Shown: in pieces, positions 19,579-28,966 of the stretch
Position numbering within the stretch: the stretch's first letter is position 1
Layout: every line of letters begins with the position of its first letter
Source: an uncultured Caulobacterales bacterium
Lineage (GTDB): Bacteria > Pseudomonadota > Alphaproteobacteria > Caulobacterales > Caulobacteraceae
Direction: 5' to 3'
Length of the DNA: 64,000 bases
Assembly (NCBI GenBank): GCA_903840435.1
Contig: CAIMFV010000010.1
Coordinates: 62,001 to 126,000, forward strand
Translations under genes and position numbers: made by a program
The notes under the pieces: model-generated
What the model was told of the DNA's origin: nothing
The model's database searches: none
The model's input: the letters and a program-made list of their open reading frames with translations, nothing else

Positions 19579-20520
19579 TCAAACCGTTGGGGCGCGGCTT
19601 TGCAGGCGACGGCAAATTTCGTCGAGTTGCTCAAGGTCTTGGTAGAGGATGCGGACCTCGCCAACCCCGTCCCGATCCTCAACCCGGACCTCAAGACCCA
19701 GGGCTTCAGAAAGATCGTGCTCGAGCGCCGCTGTGTCCGCGTCGCGTGGGGCGCCCGCCCTGGATTTGGAGCTCTTGCGTGTCGGACCGCGCTCCAAGGA
19801 CTTCCGTGCCAGATCTTCGGCTTGGCGTACCGAGAGGCCCTGGCGGATGATCGCGTCAGACAAGGCCTCTGGATCCGGGGCGGTGGCAATGGCGCGGGCA
19901 TGGCCTGCGGTCAAACGGCCCTCCGCCAAATGGTCACGGACCGAGGCTGGCAGATTGAGCAAGCGTAAGAGATTGGCCACATGACTGCGGCTCTTTCCCA
20001 CCGTTGTCGCGACGGCGTCTTGCGTCCGACCGAACCGGTCGATCAGGGTGCGATATCCCATGGCCTCTTCGAGAGGGTTGAGATCGGCGCGCTGAACATT
20101 TTCAATAATGCCGATCTCGAGCACGTCCAGATCGTCAAAGGCGCGCACCAGGATTGGCACCTCATGCAGACCAGCCTTCTGGGCGGCGCGCCACCGGCGC
20201 TCGCCGGCGACAATTTGAAACTCTCCCGGCGCGCCCGGCGCTGGTCGGACAAGGATGGGCTGCAAGATGCCTTTTTCTCGGATCGAGGCCGCCAGTTCGT
20301 CAAGCTCCTCGTCGTTGAAGCTGCGGCGCGGTTGATCGGGATTGCGCCGCAGGAGTTCAATCGGGGTCTGACGGGCGGTGAGGCCTTCAGCGGCTGCCAC
20401 CTCGGCGACCGCCGCTGCCGGAGCGGCGGAGGTGACGAGCGCCGGATCGGTTTCGCCAAGCAAGGCCGATAATCCGCGACCAAGGCCGCGTCGGCTGGTT
20501 GGGGTTGGCGCATCGGCCAT
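19579..20520 (-). CDS. parB: Chromosome partitioning protein ParB
   Basis: ParB is a CTPase clamp that loads at parS and spreads along DNA, and it directs origin segregation with ParA. The 313-residue protein starts with the ParA-interacting peptide RRGLGRGLSALLG. It has the CTP-binding blocks (RRSFNDEELDELAASI, GERRWRAAQ and IIENVQRADLNPLEEA) and the helix-turn-helix TVGKSRSHVANLLRLL. The C-terminal dimerisation domain is complete. I prefer the ATG at 20520, with GGGAG ten bases upstream, over a GTG at 20541 that overlaps the parA stop but has no ribosome site. Two parS sites lie 3.5 kb upstream. Confidence 0.97.
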   Translation of the reverse strand: MADAPTPTSRRGLGRGLSALLGETDPALVTSAAPAAAVAEVAAAEGLTARQTPIELLRRNPDQPRRSFNDEELDELAASIREKGILQPILVRPAPGAPGEFQIVAGERRWRAAQKAGLHEVPILVRAFDDLDVLEIGIIENVQRADLNPLEEAMGYRTLIDRFGRTQDAVATTVGKSRSHVANLLRLLNLPASVRDHLAEGRLTAGHARAIATAPDPEALSDAIIRQGLSVRQAEDLARKSLERGPTRKSSKSRAGAPRDADTAALEHDLSEALGLEVRVEDRDGVGEVRILYQDLEQLDEICRRLQSRAPTV

Positions 20521-20537
20521 GGTCTCGTCGCTCCCGA

Positions 20538-21353
20538 TCACGCGGCGCTGCGGCCGACGCGTTCACGTCCGACCAGCTCACGCGCGAGCTTCAAATAGGC
20601 TTGGCTGCCCGCACATTTCAAATCGTAGATCAGGGCTGGCTTGCCGAAGGACGGGGCTTCGGAAACCCGGACATTGCGGGGAATGACCGCCTTATAGACC
20701 TTGTCACCAAAGTGATTGCGCACGTCAGCAGCCACTTGCTCGGACAGGCTGTTGCGTCGGTCAAACATGGTCAGCACGACGCCTTGAATTTCCAAAGTCG
20801 GGTTGAGGCTGCCGCGCACCAGATCAATCGTCCGCATTAACTGCGACAATCCTTCAAGGGCGAAAAATTCGCACTGCAGGGGAACCAAGACCGCATCCGC
20901 CGCGGTCATGGCATTTACGGTCAACAGATTGAGCGAGGGTGGACAATCGATCAGGATGTAGGAATAGCTGGGTGCCGTCCGGCTAAGCTCCGCCACCGCA
21001 TCCCGCAGTCGATAGGATCGGCGTGAGGATTGGCCGAGCTCAAGCTCGGCACCCGACAGGTCCGCGTCGGCCGGCGCGAGGTCGAGACCGGGAACGCTGG
21101 TATGAATGACGGCGTCTTGCAACTGGGCCTCACCCAGAAGCACATCATAAATGGTTTTCGACCGGTGTTCACGTCGCACGCCAAGACCGGTTGAGGCATT
21201 GCCTTGCGGGTCAATGTCGAGGATCAGCACCTTCTCGCCCACGGCGGCCAAGGCTGTGCCAAGATTGATCGCCGTTGTGGTCTTGCCGACGCCGCCCTTT
21301 TGATTGGCGATCGCCAAGACACGGGGCGTCTTTGGGGTCTTGTCTTCAGACAC
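20538..21353 (-). CDS. parA: Chromosome partitioning ATPase ParA
   Basis: ParA is a Walker-type ATPase that binds DNA non-specifically as an ATP dimer and draws the ParB-parS complex to a cell pole. The 271-residue product has the deviant Walker A KGGVGKTT at 19-26 with signature lysine, the VLILDIDPQGNASTGLG block and IDCPPSLNLLT. The start is GTG at 21353, overlapping the rsmG stop by eight bases. The short N-terminus is typical of chromosomal rather than plasmid (type Ia) ParA. parA-parB follow rsmG and mnmG, the standard origin-proximal order. Confidence 0.98.
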   Translation of the reverse strand: MSEDKTPKTPRVLAIANQKGGVGKTTTAINLGTALAAVGEKVLILDIDPQGNASTGLGVRREHRSKTIYDVLLGEAQLQDAVIHTSVPGLDLAPADADLSGAELELGQSSRRSYRLRDAVAELSRTAPSYSYILIDCPPSLNLLTVNAMTAADAVLVPLQCEFFALEGLSQLMRTIDLVRGSLNPTLEIQGVVLTMFDRRNSLSEQVAADVRNHFGDKVYKAVIPRNVRVSEAPSFGKPALIYDLKCAGSQAYLKLARELVGRERVGRSAA

Positions 21354-22029
21354 GTCGCAACCTTTGCACTTTGATGATGCGCCCGTCTGGGTCGCTCAGG
21401 CTGTTGAGACATTCGGCCTCAAAACGCCAAGCATTTCGGGCCGATTCGACCTCCGAGGCAGCATCGCGCCCTTTGAGAAAGAGCCCGACGGTTTTACCCC
21501 GCAGATGGGGCTCAGCATACTGCAAAAGACGCGGCAGCGGGGCGCAGGCGCGCGCCGTAACCACATCGACTGGGGATAAGTTAAGCGATTCTGCCCGCGC
21601 ATTGTGAACTTCTGTGGGCAAGTTCAACGCCGCGCTGACGGCGCGTAAAAACAGGCAGCGCTTGGCCATACTTTCCACCAGCACCACCTGGCCCGAGCCC
21701 TTGGCTTTGAGAAAAATCGCCAGAACCAAGCCCGGAAACCCCGCCCCTGCCCCAAGATCGGCATAAGTGTTGGCATCGGGGGCAAGGCGCAGAAGTTGGG
21801 CGCTATCCAGGGCGTGACGAATCCAAAAGTCTTGTCGCGCCGAAGGACCAACAAGGTTCATGCGCTCTGACCAAAGCGACAAAAGCGCGAAATAGGCGTC
21901 CAGGTCGTCCATGACCTCGGTCGATGCACCGCTCAGGTCCCGAAACCGCTCGCGATCCGCAAGCCAGCTTGGACGATCCAATTCAGCGAGGTCGAGGGTC
22001 GGCGGGCCCCTCTCAGGCTGCGGCGTCAT
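21346..22029 (-). CDS. rsmG: 16S rRNA (guanine-527-N7)-methyltransferase
   Basis: RsmG makes m7G527 in 16S rRNA; its loss can give low-level streptomycin resistance. The 227-residue protein has the pattern [12 protein letters not shown], then [31 protein letters not shown] for S-adenosylmethionine binding, and [15 protein letters not shown]. The start overlaps the mnmG stop by 17 bases and the stop overlaps parA by eight, so it sits inside a tightly packed operon. Confidence 0.96.
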   Translation of the reverse strand: MTPQPERGPPTLDLAELDRPSWLADRERFRDLSGASTEVMDDLDAYFALLSLWSERMNLVGPSARQDFWIRHALDSAQLLRLAPDANTYADLGAGAGFPGLVLAIFLKAKGSGQVVLVESMAKRCLFLRAVSAALNLPTEVHNARAESLNLSPVDVVTARACAPLPRLLQYAEPHLRGKTVGLFLKGRDAASEVESARNAWRFEAECLNSLSDPDGRIIKVQRLRRV

Positions 22030-23920
22030 CGGCCCGCCTCACATAGGCCAAAAGCGCGGTGAGGGCGCCCGGCGTCACCCCTTCGATTCGACCCGCCTGA
22101 CCCAAGGTCTGCGGCCGCACGCGGGCGAGCTTTTCTTTGGCCTCGTTGCTTAAGCCGCCAATGGCGCTGTAATCGAGATCTGTGTCGAGGCGCAAATGCT
22201 CGTCGCGTCGAAAAGCCGCCACATCCGCCGCCTGACGATCAAGATATCCGCGATAGAGGGCGTCAATTTCCAACTGCTCCCGTGCCCGCCCACTCCACAC
22301 GCGAATTTCCGGCCAGATGTCTGCCAGCTGATCAAAGGAAATGTCGGGGAAGGCCAAGAGCTGTGCGAGGCTGCGCCTTTGCCCGTCAGCATTGAGCGGC
22401 AATCCCTTGGCATTGGCCTCTGTCGGCGTCAGACGCAAGCCGTCCGCCGCCTCGCGCACCTGAGCCAATTCCTCAGCCCAGTTGGAATAGGCCAAGGCGC
22501 GGGCATGACCGACAAGTCCAAGCCGCATGCCGAGCGGAGTCAGACGCTGATCGGCATTATCGGCCCGTAGGAGCAGGCGAAATTCAGCTCGGCTGGTGAA
22601 CATGCGATAGGGCTCAGAAACGCCCCGTGTCACCAGATCATCGATCATGACGCCAAGATAGGATGTGTCGCGGGCAAAGGTTTCCCCCTCCGCACCACTG
22701 GCGCGACGCGCGGCATTCAGGCCAGCAACCAGGCCCTGACCGGCGGCTTCTTCATAGCCGGTGGTTCCGTTGATTTGGCCAGCGAAATAGAGGCCAGCAA
22801 TACGCTTGGTTTCCAGAGTCGGGTAGAGCTCGCGCGGATCGACATAGTCATATTCGATGGCATAGCCGTAGCGCAGCACCTTGACCTGTTCGAGGCCAAT
22901 AATTGTGCGCAGAAACAGGTCCTGGGCCGCAGGCGAGACAGAGGTTGAAATGCCGTTTGGATAGACGGTCGGATCATCCCGGCCTTCAGGCTCAAGGAAG
23001 ATTTGATGCCGGGTCTTATCGGCAAACCGCACCACCTTGTCCTCGATGGACGGGCAATAGCGCGGCCCGACACCTGCTGTGCGCCCGCCATAAACCGCTG
23101 ACTCGCTGAGATGGGATTGAATGACCGCGTGGGTGGCTTCGTTTGTCCAGGTCACACCACAGGCGATTTGCGGCTGATCGATGCGGGACGTCATGAAGGA
23201 AAACGCCGATGGGGTCGCGTCGCCCTCTTGCCGTTCCAGCTGGTCCCACGCGATGGTTCTCCCGTCGAGGCGGGCGGGCGTGCCGGTCTTCAACCGTCCC
23301 ATGGTAAAACCGGCCTGGGTGAGGGTCTCCGCAAGACTGATCGAGGACGGATCGCCGTGGCGACCGGCGGGAATGCGCGCGTCGCCGCGCAAAATTTCTC
23401 CGCGCAGAAATGTGCCGGTGGTCACCACCACGGCCCCTGCGCGACACAGGCGTCCATCAGCTAGGATGACCCCATCCACCCGGTCTTGGTCGAGACTTAT
23501 GGACGTGGCTTCCGCCGCGGCCAGGGTGAGATTGGGCGTTGCCGCAAGCTCGGCTTGCATTGCAGCACGATAGGCGGCGCGGTCGATCTGCGCCCGCGGT
23601 CCCCGCACAGCAGGGCCCTTGGAGCGGTTAAGCAGGCGAAACTGAATACCGGCCCGGTCGGCGATCCGGCCCATAACGCCATCGAGCGCATCGATCTCGC
23701 GCACCAGATGGCCCTTGCCCAAGCCGCCAATTGCGGGGTTGCACGACATCTCACCAAGCGCCTCGAGGCGGTGGGTGACCAGCAGGGTCAAGGCCCCCGT
23801 CCTGGCGGATGCAGTCGCCGCTTCAACGCCTGCATGGCCGCCGCCAATGACAATGACGTCCCAGACTGTCTCAGCAAAATCGCGCGGGTTTGAAGCGGAG
23901 GGGTGTCGCGGATCCATCAT
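22013..23920 (-). CDS. mnmG: tRNA uridine 5-carboxymethylaminomethyl modification enzyme MnmG (GidA)
   Basis: MnmG is the FAD-binding partner of MnmE in forming the cmnm5 group on wobble uridine 34. The 635-residue product has the dinucleotide fold [14 protein letters not shown] near residue 22 and [20 protein letters not shown] with the conserved catalytic cysteine. It also has [22 protein letters not shown] and the C-terminal MnmE-binding helical domain. An ATG immediately precedes the annotated second methionine. The 157-base gap to mnmE holds two parS sites. Confidence 0.98.
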   Translation of the reverse strand: MMDPRHPSASNPRDFAETVWDVIVIGGGHAGVEAATASARTGALTLLVTHRLEALGEMSCNPAIGGLGKGHLVREIDALDGVMGRIADRAGIQFRLLNRSKGPAVRGPRAQIDRAAYRAAMQAELAATPNLTLAAAEATSISLDQDRVDGVILADGRLCRAGAVVVTTGTFLRGEILRGDARIPAGRHGDPSSISLAETLTQAGFTMGRLKTGTPARLDGRTIAWDQLERQEGDATPSAFSFMTSRIDQPQIACGVTWTNEATHAVIQSHLSESAVYGGRTAGVGPRYCPSIEDKVVRFADKTRHQIFLEPEGRDDPTVYPNGISTSVSPAAQDLFLRTIIGLEQVKVLRYGYAIEYDYVDPRELYPTLETKRIAGLYFAGQINGTTGYEEAAGQGLVAGLNAARRASGAEGETFARDTSYLGVMIDDLVTRGVSEPYRMFTSRAEFRLLLRADNADQRLTPLGMRLGLVGHARALAYSNWAEELAQVREAADGLRLTPTEANAKGLPLNADGQRRSLAQLLAFPDISFDQLADIWPEIRVWSGRAREQLEIDALYRGYLDRQAADVAAFRRDEHLRLDTDLDYSAIGGLSNEAKEKLARVRPQTLGQAGRIEGVTPGALTALLAYVRRADDAAA

Positions 23921-24022
23921 GGCTTTGCCGAAGTGAGAATGCGAGCCACCGGCTCAGCTCAGGAGCGTCCTTATAGGGGAGGGGGACCGGGTCGTCGAGA
24001 GCTAGGGGTTGGCGAACGGGTG

Positions 24023-24038
24023 TGTTTCACGTGAAACA
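24023..24038. other. parS site 1
   Basis: This is the perfect 16-base palindrome TGTTTCACGTGAAACA, the universal ParB-binding sequence. It lies between mnmE and mnmG and is paired with a second copy 38 bases away. It is 3.5 kb from parB, which encodes its partner, and 6.3 kb from the candidate origin. Confidence 0.95.
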
Positions 24039-24060
24039 TAAGAGCACTACCGAAACGGAC

Positions 24061-24076
24061 TGTTTCACGTGAAACA
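24061..24076. other. parS site 2
   Basis: This is a second perfect TGTTTCACGTGAAACA palindrome. Its symmetry extends two bases on each side (AC...GT), giving a 20-base palindrome at 24059-24078 whose last base is the final base of the mnmE stop codon. The first copy has no such extension, so the two sites may differ in ParB loading. Confidence 0.95.
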
Positions 24077-24077
24077 G

Positions 24078-25430
24078 TCATTTCCCGATGCAGAAACTGG
24101 AAAACAGCTCGTCTAAAACATCTTCAACATCAATTCTTCCCGTTAAGCCGTCAAGACAACGCGTCGCAAGTCTTAAATCCTCAATCACAAACTCAACCGG
24201 CCCACCAAAACCATTAGCAGCTCGGGTTAACAAATCTGAAGCCCTACCAAGTATGTCTCTATGTCGTTGACGCGTTACCGCGGGTAACTCGCCACCTCCC
24301 AACACTTGCTCAACCCGCTCGGCCAACCGCGCCAAGAGCGCGTTACGGGCTAAGTCACAACCAGAGCTCGTCGCGGCAGATACCGGGACAACATCTGTAC
24401 CAAGATCTGCTACCCGATTGGCAACGCTTGATAATATGCCGAGATCGCACTTGGTCACCACAACGAGGTCGCCAGCGCGAACCAGGTCAAACGCCTCGAC
24501 CGCCGATTGGCTCAACGCGCAAGACCCATCGACAAGCAGCAGCCGAAGATCAGCCCCTTCGGCTCTTTGGCGGGCACGACTGACCCCCTCGCGTTCAATC
24601 ACATCACCTGTTTCGCGAAGCCCAGCTGTGTCGAGTAGCACCACGCGATACCCGGCCAAGGTCAGCTCGCCTTGCAATACATCCCGGGTCGTACCGGGTT
24701 CCGCCGTAACAATCGCGGCATCACGCTGCAACAGCGCGTTAAAAAGGGTCGATTTTCCAGCATTCGGCGCACCGATCAGCGCCACCTCAAAACCATCTCT
24801 CACCGCTTCGCCCCGACGATCTTGAGCCGCTTCGGCAAATTCATCGGCCAAGCTGACCAGGGTTTGCCGAAGCTCGGCGGTGACCGTTTCGGGCAGGTCT
24901 TCGTCGGCGAAGTCGATGGACGCCTCAAGGCGTGACAGGGCATGAACCAAAATGCCACGCCAGGAGAGAAAAACCTTATCAAGCCCACCACTCATTTGAC
25001 GCAAGGCTTGTCGCCTTTGCGCTTCGGTATCGGCGTCGACAAGGTCGGCTATGCCCTCAGCCTGCAAAAGACTTAAGCGTCCGTTTTCAAACGCGCGCCT
25101 GGAAAACGCGCCGGGTGTTGCTGGTCGAGATCCCAGCCGGCCCAACGCATCCAAGGCTCCCTGCACCACGGCCCGACCCCCATGGAGATGGAATTCAACC
25201 ACATCTTCGCCAGTGAAACTGTGCGGAGCGGCGAAAACCAGCACCAATGCTTCGTCTAACAACGCCCCGTCGCGATCGACCAACCGACGAAGCCCCGCGC
25301 GGCGTGGTTCAGGCAAAGGTTTTTGGCAAAGGCTTTGGGCGATCCGCCTGGCCTCCGGTCCCGACAGCCGAATGACAGCGACAGCAGCGCGGGCGGCGCC
25401 GGTGGTGACCGCATGGATGGTTTCACTCAT
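24078..25430 (-). CDS. mnmE: tRNA modification GTPase MnmE (TrmE)
   Basis: MnmE is the GTPase and tetrahydrofolate-binding partner of MnmG. The 450-residue protein begins MSETIHAVTTGAARAAVAVIR with the formyl-THF binding domain (EFHLHGGRAVVQGALDAL). It has an inserted G domain with G1 GAPNAGKSTLFN, the DTAGLRE block and a TKCD-type motif, and ends with the catalytic CIGK. The ATG at 25430 overlaps the DUF6489 stop (ATGA); the extension to 25526 would cover that gene. The codon use and A/T content of the C-terminal half look less G+C-rich than neighbouring genes. Confidence 0.97.
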   Translation of the reverse strand: MSETIHAVTTGAARAAVAVIRLSGPEARRIAQSLCQKPLPEPRRAGLRRLVDRDGALLDEALVLVFAAPHSFTGEDVVEFHLHGGRAVVQGALDALGRLGSRPATPGAFSRRAFENGRLSLLQAEGIADLVDADTEAQRRQALRQMSGGLDKVFLSWRGILVHALSRLEASIDFADEDLPETVTAELRQTLVSLADEFAEAAQDRRGEAVRDGFEVALIGAPNAGKSTLFNALLQRDAAIVTAEPGTTRDVLQGELTLAGYRVVLLDTAGLRETGDVIEREGVSRARQRAEGADLRLLLVDGSCALSQSAVEAFDLVRAGDLVVVTKCDLGILSSVANRVADLGTDVVPVSAATSSGCDLARNALLARLAERVEQVLGGGELPAVTRQRHRDILGRASDLLTRAANGFGGPVEFVIEDLRLATRCLDGLTGRIDVEDVLDELFSSFCIGK

Positions 25431-25684
25431 TCTTTTGGCGTTAACCCACCCGATAGGGCGCTGGCTGCGGCGCCCATCATCACTTTGCGAAACTGCTCCT
25501 GGGCCGCGCCACCGAGCGTCATCCACGACTTCATCAGCTCATCAGGCTGCAGGAGGGAGATATTGGCGTCCATGCGCTGCCGCATTTCATCGACCAAATG
25601 GCTATTTAGCCCGGTCACATCGGGCAGACCCAAGAATGTTCGCGCCTCCTCCGGCGTACAATCAACTTCGATTTTCAGCTTCAT
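25427..25684 (-). CDS. Small DUF6489 family protein
   Basis: This 85-residue protein starts with MKLKIEVDCTPEEARTFLGLPDV, a pattern found in small alphaproteobacterial proteins filed as DUF6489; function unknown. It contains no membrane segment and ends with a Met/Ala-rich helix (QFRKVMMGAAASAL). The ATG at 25684 has a strong GGGGAG sequence just upstream. The stop overlaps the mnmE start, so the two are coupled. An amphipathic helical protein with a possible role next to mnmE or rho is as far as the sequence goes. Confidence 0.8.
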   Translation of the reverse strand: MKLKIEVDCTPEEARTFLGLPDVTGLNSHLVDEMRQRMDANISLLQPDELMKSWMTLGGAAQEQFRKVMMGAAASALSGGLTPKE

Positions 25685-25870
25685 CACGCTCCCCTTCCCC
25701 AAAAGGCCCGGTCTTTCAGACCACGCCAAGACACCATCGCCGATTTCAGAACCGAAGGGAAATGGGATTGCGCGACGAAAGCGCTGCCAACGCCTTTGCG
25801 TGACGCGCCTGCCGAGACTATGTTCAGCGACCAAATTCCGTTGTCTTGCACGCCGAAAAGGGGCTGTTCC

Positions 25871-26839
25871 ATGCGCGCCATTATGATCGATCACGTCGGC
25901 GGACCTGAAGTGCTCCAAATGGTCGACATGGTCGAGCCGCCCCTCCAGCCCCACGAGATCCGCATCGAACATGCTGCAATCGGACTTAACTTCATCGACA
26001 TCTATCAAAGGTCCGGTCTTTACCCAATGGCCCTACCGGCTCGCTTAGGGCTAGAGGCTGCCGGTGTGGTGGTTGAAACCGGACGGGACGTGTCGCGATT
26101 TAAGCTTGGCGACCGCGTCGCCTATTGCTCGACGCCTGGTGCCTATGCCGAGCGCAATTCCGTGCCGGAGGCTTTGGCGGTCGCCATCCCCGCCGATGTG
26201 AGCTTCGAGATCGCCGCCGCCGCCATGCTGAAGGGCCTAACGGCTGAGTTTCTTTGCCGCCGGATTTGGCCCCTCGCGCCGGGAGATCGGGTGCTTGTCC
26301 ACGCGGCCGCTGGCGGTGTTGGTGGTATGTTGACCCAATGGCTCAACCATCTTGGCATAACCGTCATCGGTGTGGTCGGCTCGGCCGCCAAGGCCCAGAT
26401 CGCCGAACGGCAGGGCTGTCACCATGTGCTGCTGTCGGATGGGGACGATATCGCTGCGCGTGTGCAGCAAATCACAGGTGGTGAAGGTGTCAAGGTGGTC
26501 TATGATAGTGTCGGGGCCGCGACCTTTGATGCAAGCCTCGCCAGCCTTGCCCGGCGTGGGCTTTTCGTCAGCTTTGGCAATGCATCGGGCCCTGCGCCCG
26601 CCTTTGAGCCGGGCCGGTTGATGCGGGGGGGATCGTTATTTCTAACCCGACCGACCCTGTTTGACTATTTACGCGCGCCCGGAGAATTAGACTCTGCCGC
26701 CGCAGACCTGTTTGATGTGATCAAATCCGGCGCGGTGAAGATCGATATCGGGCAGAGCTTTGCCCTGGCCGACATCGCCAAGGCCCATACTGCCTTGGCG
26801 TCGCGGCAGACAACGGGTGCGACCGTCATCCGCCCCTAA
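25871..26839 (+). CDS. Zinc-independent NADPH:quinone oxidoreductase (QOR family)
   Basis: This 322-residue medium-chain dehydrogenase/reductase resembles quinone oxidoreductase, which reduces quinones with NADPH. It has the N-terminal GroES-like fold and the segment IGLNFIDIYQRSGLYP. The Rossmann motif is VLVHAAAGGVGGMLTQW near residue 140. Zinc-binding cysteines are absent. The ATG at 25871 gives a start (MRAIMIDHVGGPEVL) matching the family. The gene interrupts the mnmE-rho order on the opposite strand and is convergent with rho, 45 bases away. Confidence 0.93.
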   Translation: MRAIMIDHVGGPEVLQMVDMVEPPLQPHEIRIEHAAIGLNFIDIYQRSGLYPMALPARLGLEAAGVVVETGRDVSRFKLGDRVAYCSTPGAYAERNSVPEALAVAIPADVSFEIAAAAMLKGLTAEFLCRRIWPLAPGDRVLVHAAAGGVGGMLTQWLNHLGITVIGVVGSAAKAQIAERQGCHHVLLSDGDDIAARVQQITGGEGVKVVYDSVGAATFDASLASLARRGLFVSFGNASGPAPAFEPGRLMRGGSLFLTRPTLFDYLRAPGELDSAAADLFDVIKSGAVKIDIGQSFALADIAKAHTALASRQTTGATVIRP

Positions 26840-26884
26840 TCGTCACGCCCAGGCTCTGCCAAGACCTGAAACGGTAAGGAGAGC

Positions 26885-28249
26885 CTAGGTGTTCATCGAC
26901 TGGAAGAAGTCGCCATTGGTTTTCGACTGGCGCAGCTTGTCGAGCAAAAACTCGATGGCGTCTTGGGCCCCCATAGGGTTGAGGATCCGCCGCAAGACAT
27001 AGGTTTTTTGCAGCTGGTCCTTGGGCACCAAGAGCTCTTCCTTCCGCGTACCGGACTTTAGCACATCCATGGCCGGGAAGACGCGTTTGTCCGCCACCTT
27101 GCGATCGAGAACGATTTCTGAGTTACCCGTGCCTTTGAACTCTTCAAAGATGACTTCATCCATCCGGCTGCCGGTATCGATCAGGGCTGTGGCAATAATG
27201 GTCAAAGAGCCACCCTCTTCGATATTCCGCGCCGCGCCAAAAAACCGCTTGGGCCGCTGCAAAGCATTGGCATCGACACCGCCGGTCAAGACCTTACCCG
27301 AGGACGGCACGACCGTATTATAGGCGCGGCCCAAGCGGGTAATGGAATCCAGGAGAATGACGACGTCGCGCTTATGCTCAACCAGGCGCTTGGCCTTCTC
27401 AATGACCATTTCGGCCACTGCAACATGTCGGGTTGCCGGTTCGTCAAAGGTCGAGGAGATGACCTCGCCCTTCACCGTCCTTTGCATATCCGTCACTTCT
27501 TCCGGCCGTTCGTCGATCAGCAATACGATTAGGTAACATTCCGGATGATTGGCGGCGATGGACTTGGCGATGTTCTGCAACATTACCGTCTTGCCGACCC
27601 TCGGCGGTGCTACGATCAAGCACCTTTGACCCTTGCCCAGAGGCGAGACAATGTCGATGACGCGACCCGAGCGATCCTTGAGGGTCGGATCCTGCATTTC
27701 CATGGTCAGCCGCTGATCGGGATAGAGCGGGGTCAGATTGTCGAAATGCACCTTGTGCCGGACATTGTCCGGATTCTCGAAATTGACCTTATCAACCTTT
27801 GTAATGGCAAAATAGCGCTCACCCTCCCGGGGGGAGCGCACATGGCCCTCGACCGTATCGCCAGTGCGCAAACCATATTTGCGGATCATGGTCGGCGAGA
27901 CATAGATGTCGTCAGGTCCGGCCAAATAATTCGCTTCTGGACTGCGTAAGAAGCCAAATCCATCTTGCAAGACTTCCAAGACACCAGAGCCTGATATCTC
28001 AACGCCTTCTTCTGCCAAGGCCTTCAAAATCGCAAACATCATATCCTGCTTGCGCATGGAGTTGGCGTTTTCGATTTCAAGACTTTCAGCAAAAGCCAAA
28101 AGGTCGGCCGGAGATTTTTCCTTCAGCTCCTGCAAAGACATCCGGTGCAGACCAAGTTGCGCGGCCACGCTATCCTCAGCAATGCCGCCTGCATGCGGGG
28201 CGTCCGTGGCTTCAGCGCCCAGGCTTTCGATAAATTCGTCGTCGGACAT
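26885..28249 (-). CDS. rho: Transcription termination factor Rho
   Basis: Rho is the hexameric RNA translocase that ends transcripts at unstructured C-rich sites. The 454-residue product has an N-terminal helical and RNA-binding domain, Walker A APPRVGKT at 214-221, Walker [16 protein letters not shown] and the secondary RNA-binding Q- and R-loops. It is about 35 residues longer than E. coli Rho because of an acidic N-terminal extension (residues 1-35). The ATG at 28249 is chosen over the longer frame to 28393, whose product would begin with an unrelated basic stretch. It follows hemJ by 264 bases, which may hold its leader. Confidence 0.97.
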   Translation of the reverse strand: MSDDEFIESLGAEATDAPHAGGIAEDSVAAQLGLHRMSLQELKEKSPADLLAFAESLEIENANSMRKQDMMFAILKALAEEGVEISGSGVLEVLQDGFGFLRSPEANYLAGPDDIYVSPTMIRKYGLRTGDTVEGHVRSPREGERYFAITKVDKVNFENPDNVRHKVHFDNLTPLYPDQRLTMEMQDPTLKDRSGRVIDIVSPLGKGQRCLIVAPPRVGKTVMLQNIAKSIAANHPECYLIVLLIDERPEEVTDMQRTVKGEVISSTFDEPATRHVAVAEMVIEKAKRLVEHKRDVVILLDSITRLGRAYNTVVPSSGKVLTGGVDANALQRPKRFFGAARNIEEGGSLTIIATALIDTGSRMDEVIFEEFKGTGNSEIVLDRKVADKRVFPAMDVLKSGTRKEELLVPKDQLQKTYVLRRILNPMGAQDAIEFLLDKLRQSKTNGDFFQSMNT

Positions 28250-28513
28250 GGTATTCCTGGTTTGGAAAGGGGATTTCGACGCCAAGCCTTGCCCACCTAT
28301 GCCCCTCAATCTCGCCAGATCAGGAGGCGGTGGGCAAAGGCGCTCACGCCGCGATAATGTTTCATGGAGGCCGTTACCGCGCGAGAACCGCACGCAGCCG
28401 AATGTTGCGATCTATATGGACCAAGTCCTTAAACCGACGAACAGGTGAGCGGAACCACAAGCGCGCCGCCCGGTCAAGTCTAAAGGTGCCAGCAGCACCG
28501 TGTGTCGGCCCGA

Positions 28514-28966
28514 CTAGCCGCCAAACTTGGTGGTGACGCTCAAAACCATCCCAATGGCGAGCAGAAACGGAATCTCGTTCGACATCCGCCAGAACCGCTC
28601 CGACCTTTGATTGGCACCAGAGGCGAATTTTCGGCGCGCGGCGGATAAAAAGCCATGCCAGCCAAACAGCAAGACGACACCAGACAGTTTTACGACCATC
28701 CAAGGCTTGAGAAGAAAGCCCCACCCCCGAATCTGGGCGTCAATCCAGATCAATGACAGACCCAATAGCAAGACCGCTATGGATGCTGGCGTCATGATAA
28801 TCCCAAGCAGTTTTGCTTCCATCTCCTGCAGGGTATGATCGAGTTCGCCGCCCGGCATTGCCCGGCAGTGATAGACATAGAGCCTCGGCAAATAGAGAAG
28901 CCCCGCCATCCAGGCGATGACCGCCAAAATATGGAGACCGCGAAAAAGATTATAGTGTTCAACCAT
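28514..28966 (-). CDS. hemJ: Protoporphyrinogen IX oxidase HemJ
   Basis: HemJ oxidises protoporphyrinogen IX to protoporphyrin IX in the inner membrane and supplies the substrate for ferrochelatase, encoded just upstream. The 150-residue protein has four predicted membrane helices and the family motifs HILAVIAWMAGLLYLPRLYVYH (with the conserved histidine) and RFWRMSNEIPFLLAI. The start overlaps the hemH stop by eight bases. The protein is named HemJ from family knowledge. Confidence 0.94.
   Translation of the reverse strand: MVEHYNLFRGLHILAVIAWMAGLLYLPRLYVYHCRAMPGGELDHTLQEMEAKLLGIIMTPASIAVLLLGLSLIWIDAQIRGWGFLLKPWMVVKLSGVVLLFGWHGFLSAARRKFASGANQRSERFWRMSNEIPFLLAIGMVLSVTTKFGG

Noticed and set aside
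20521-20541. GTG start of parB at 20541, overlapping the parA stop
   Set aside because: No ribosome-binding sequence precedes it, while the ATG at 20520 has GGGAG ten bases upstream and gives the usual short ParB N-terminus.
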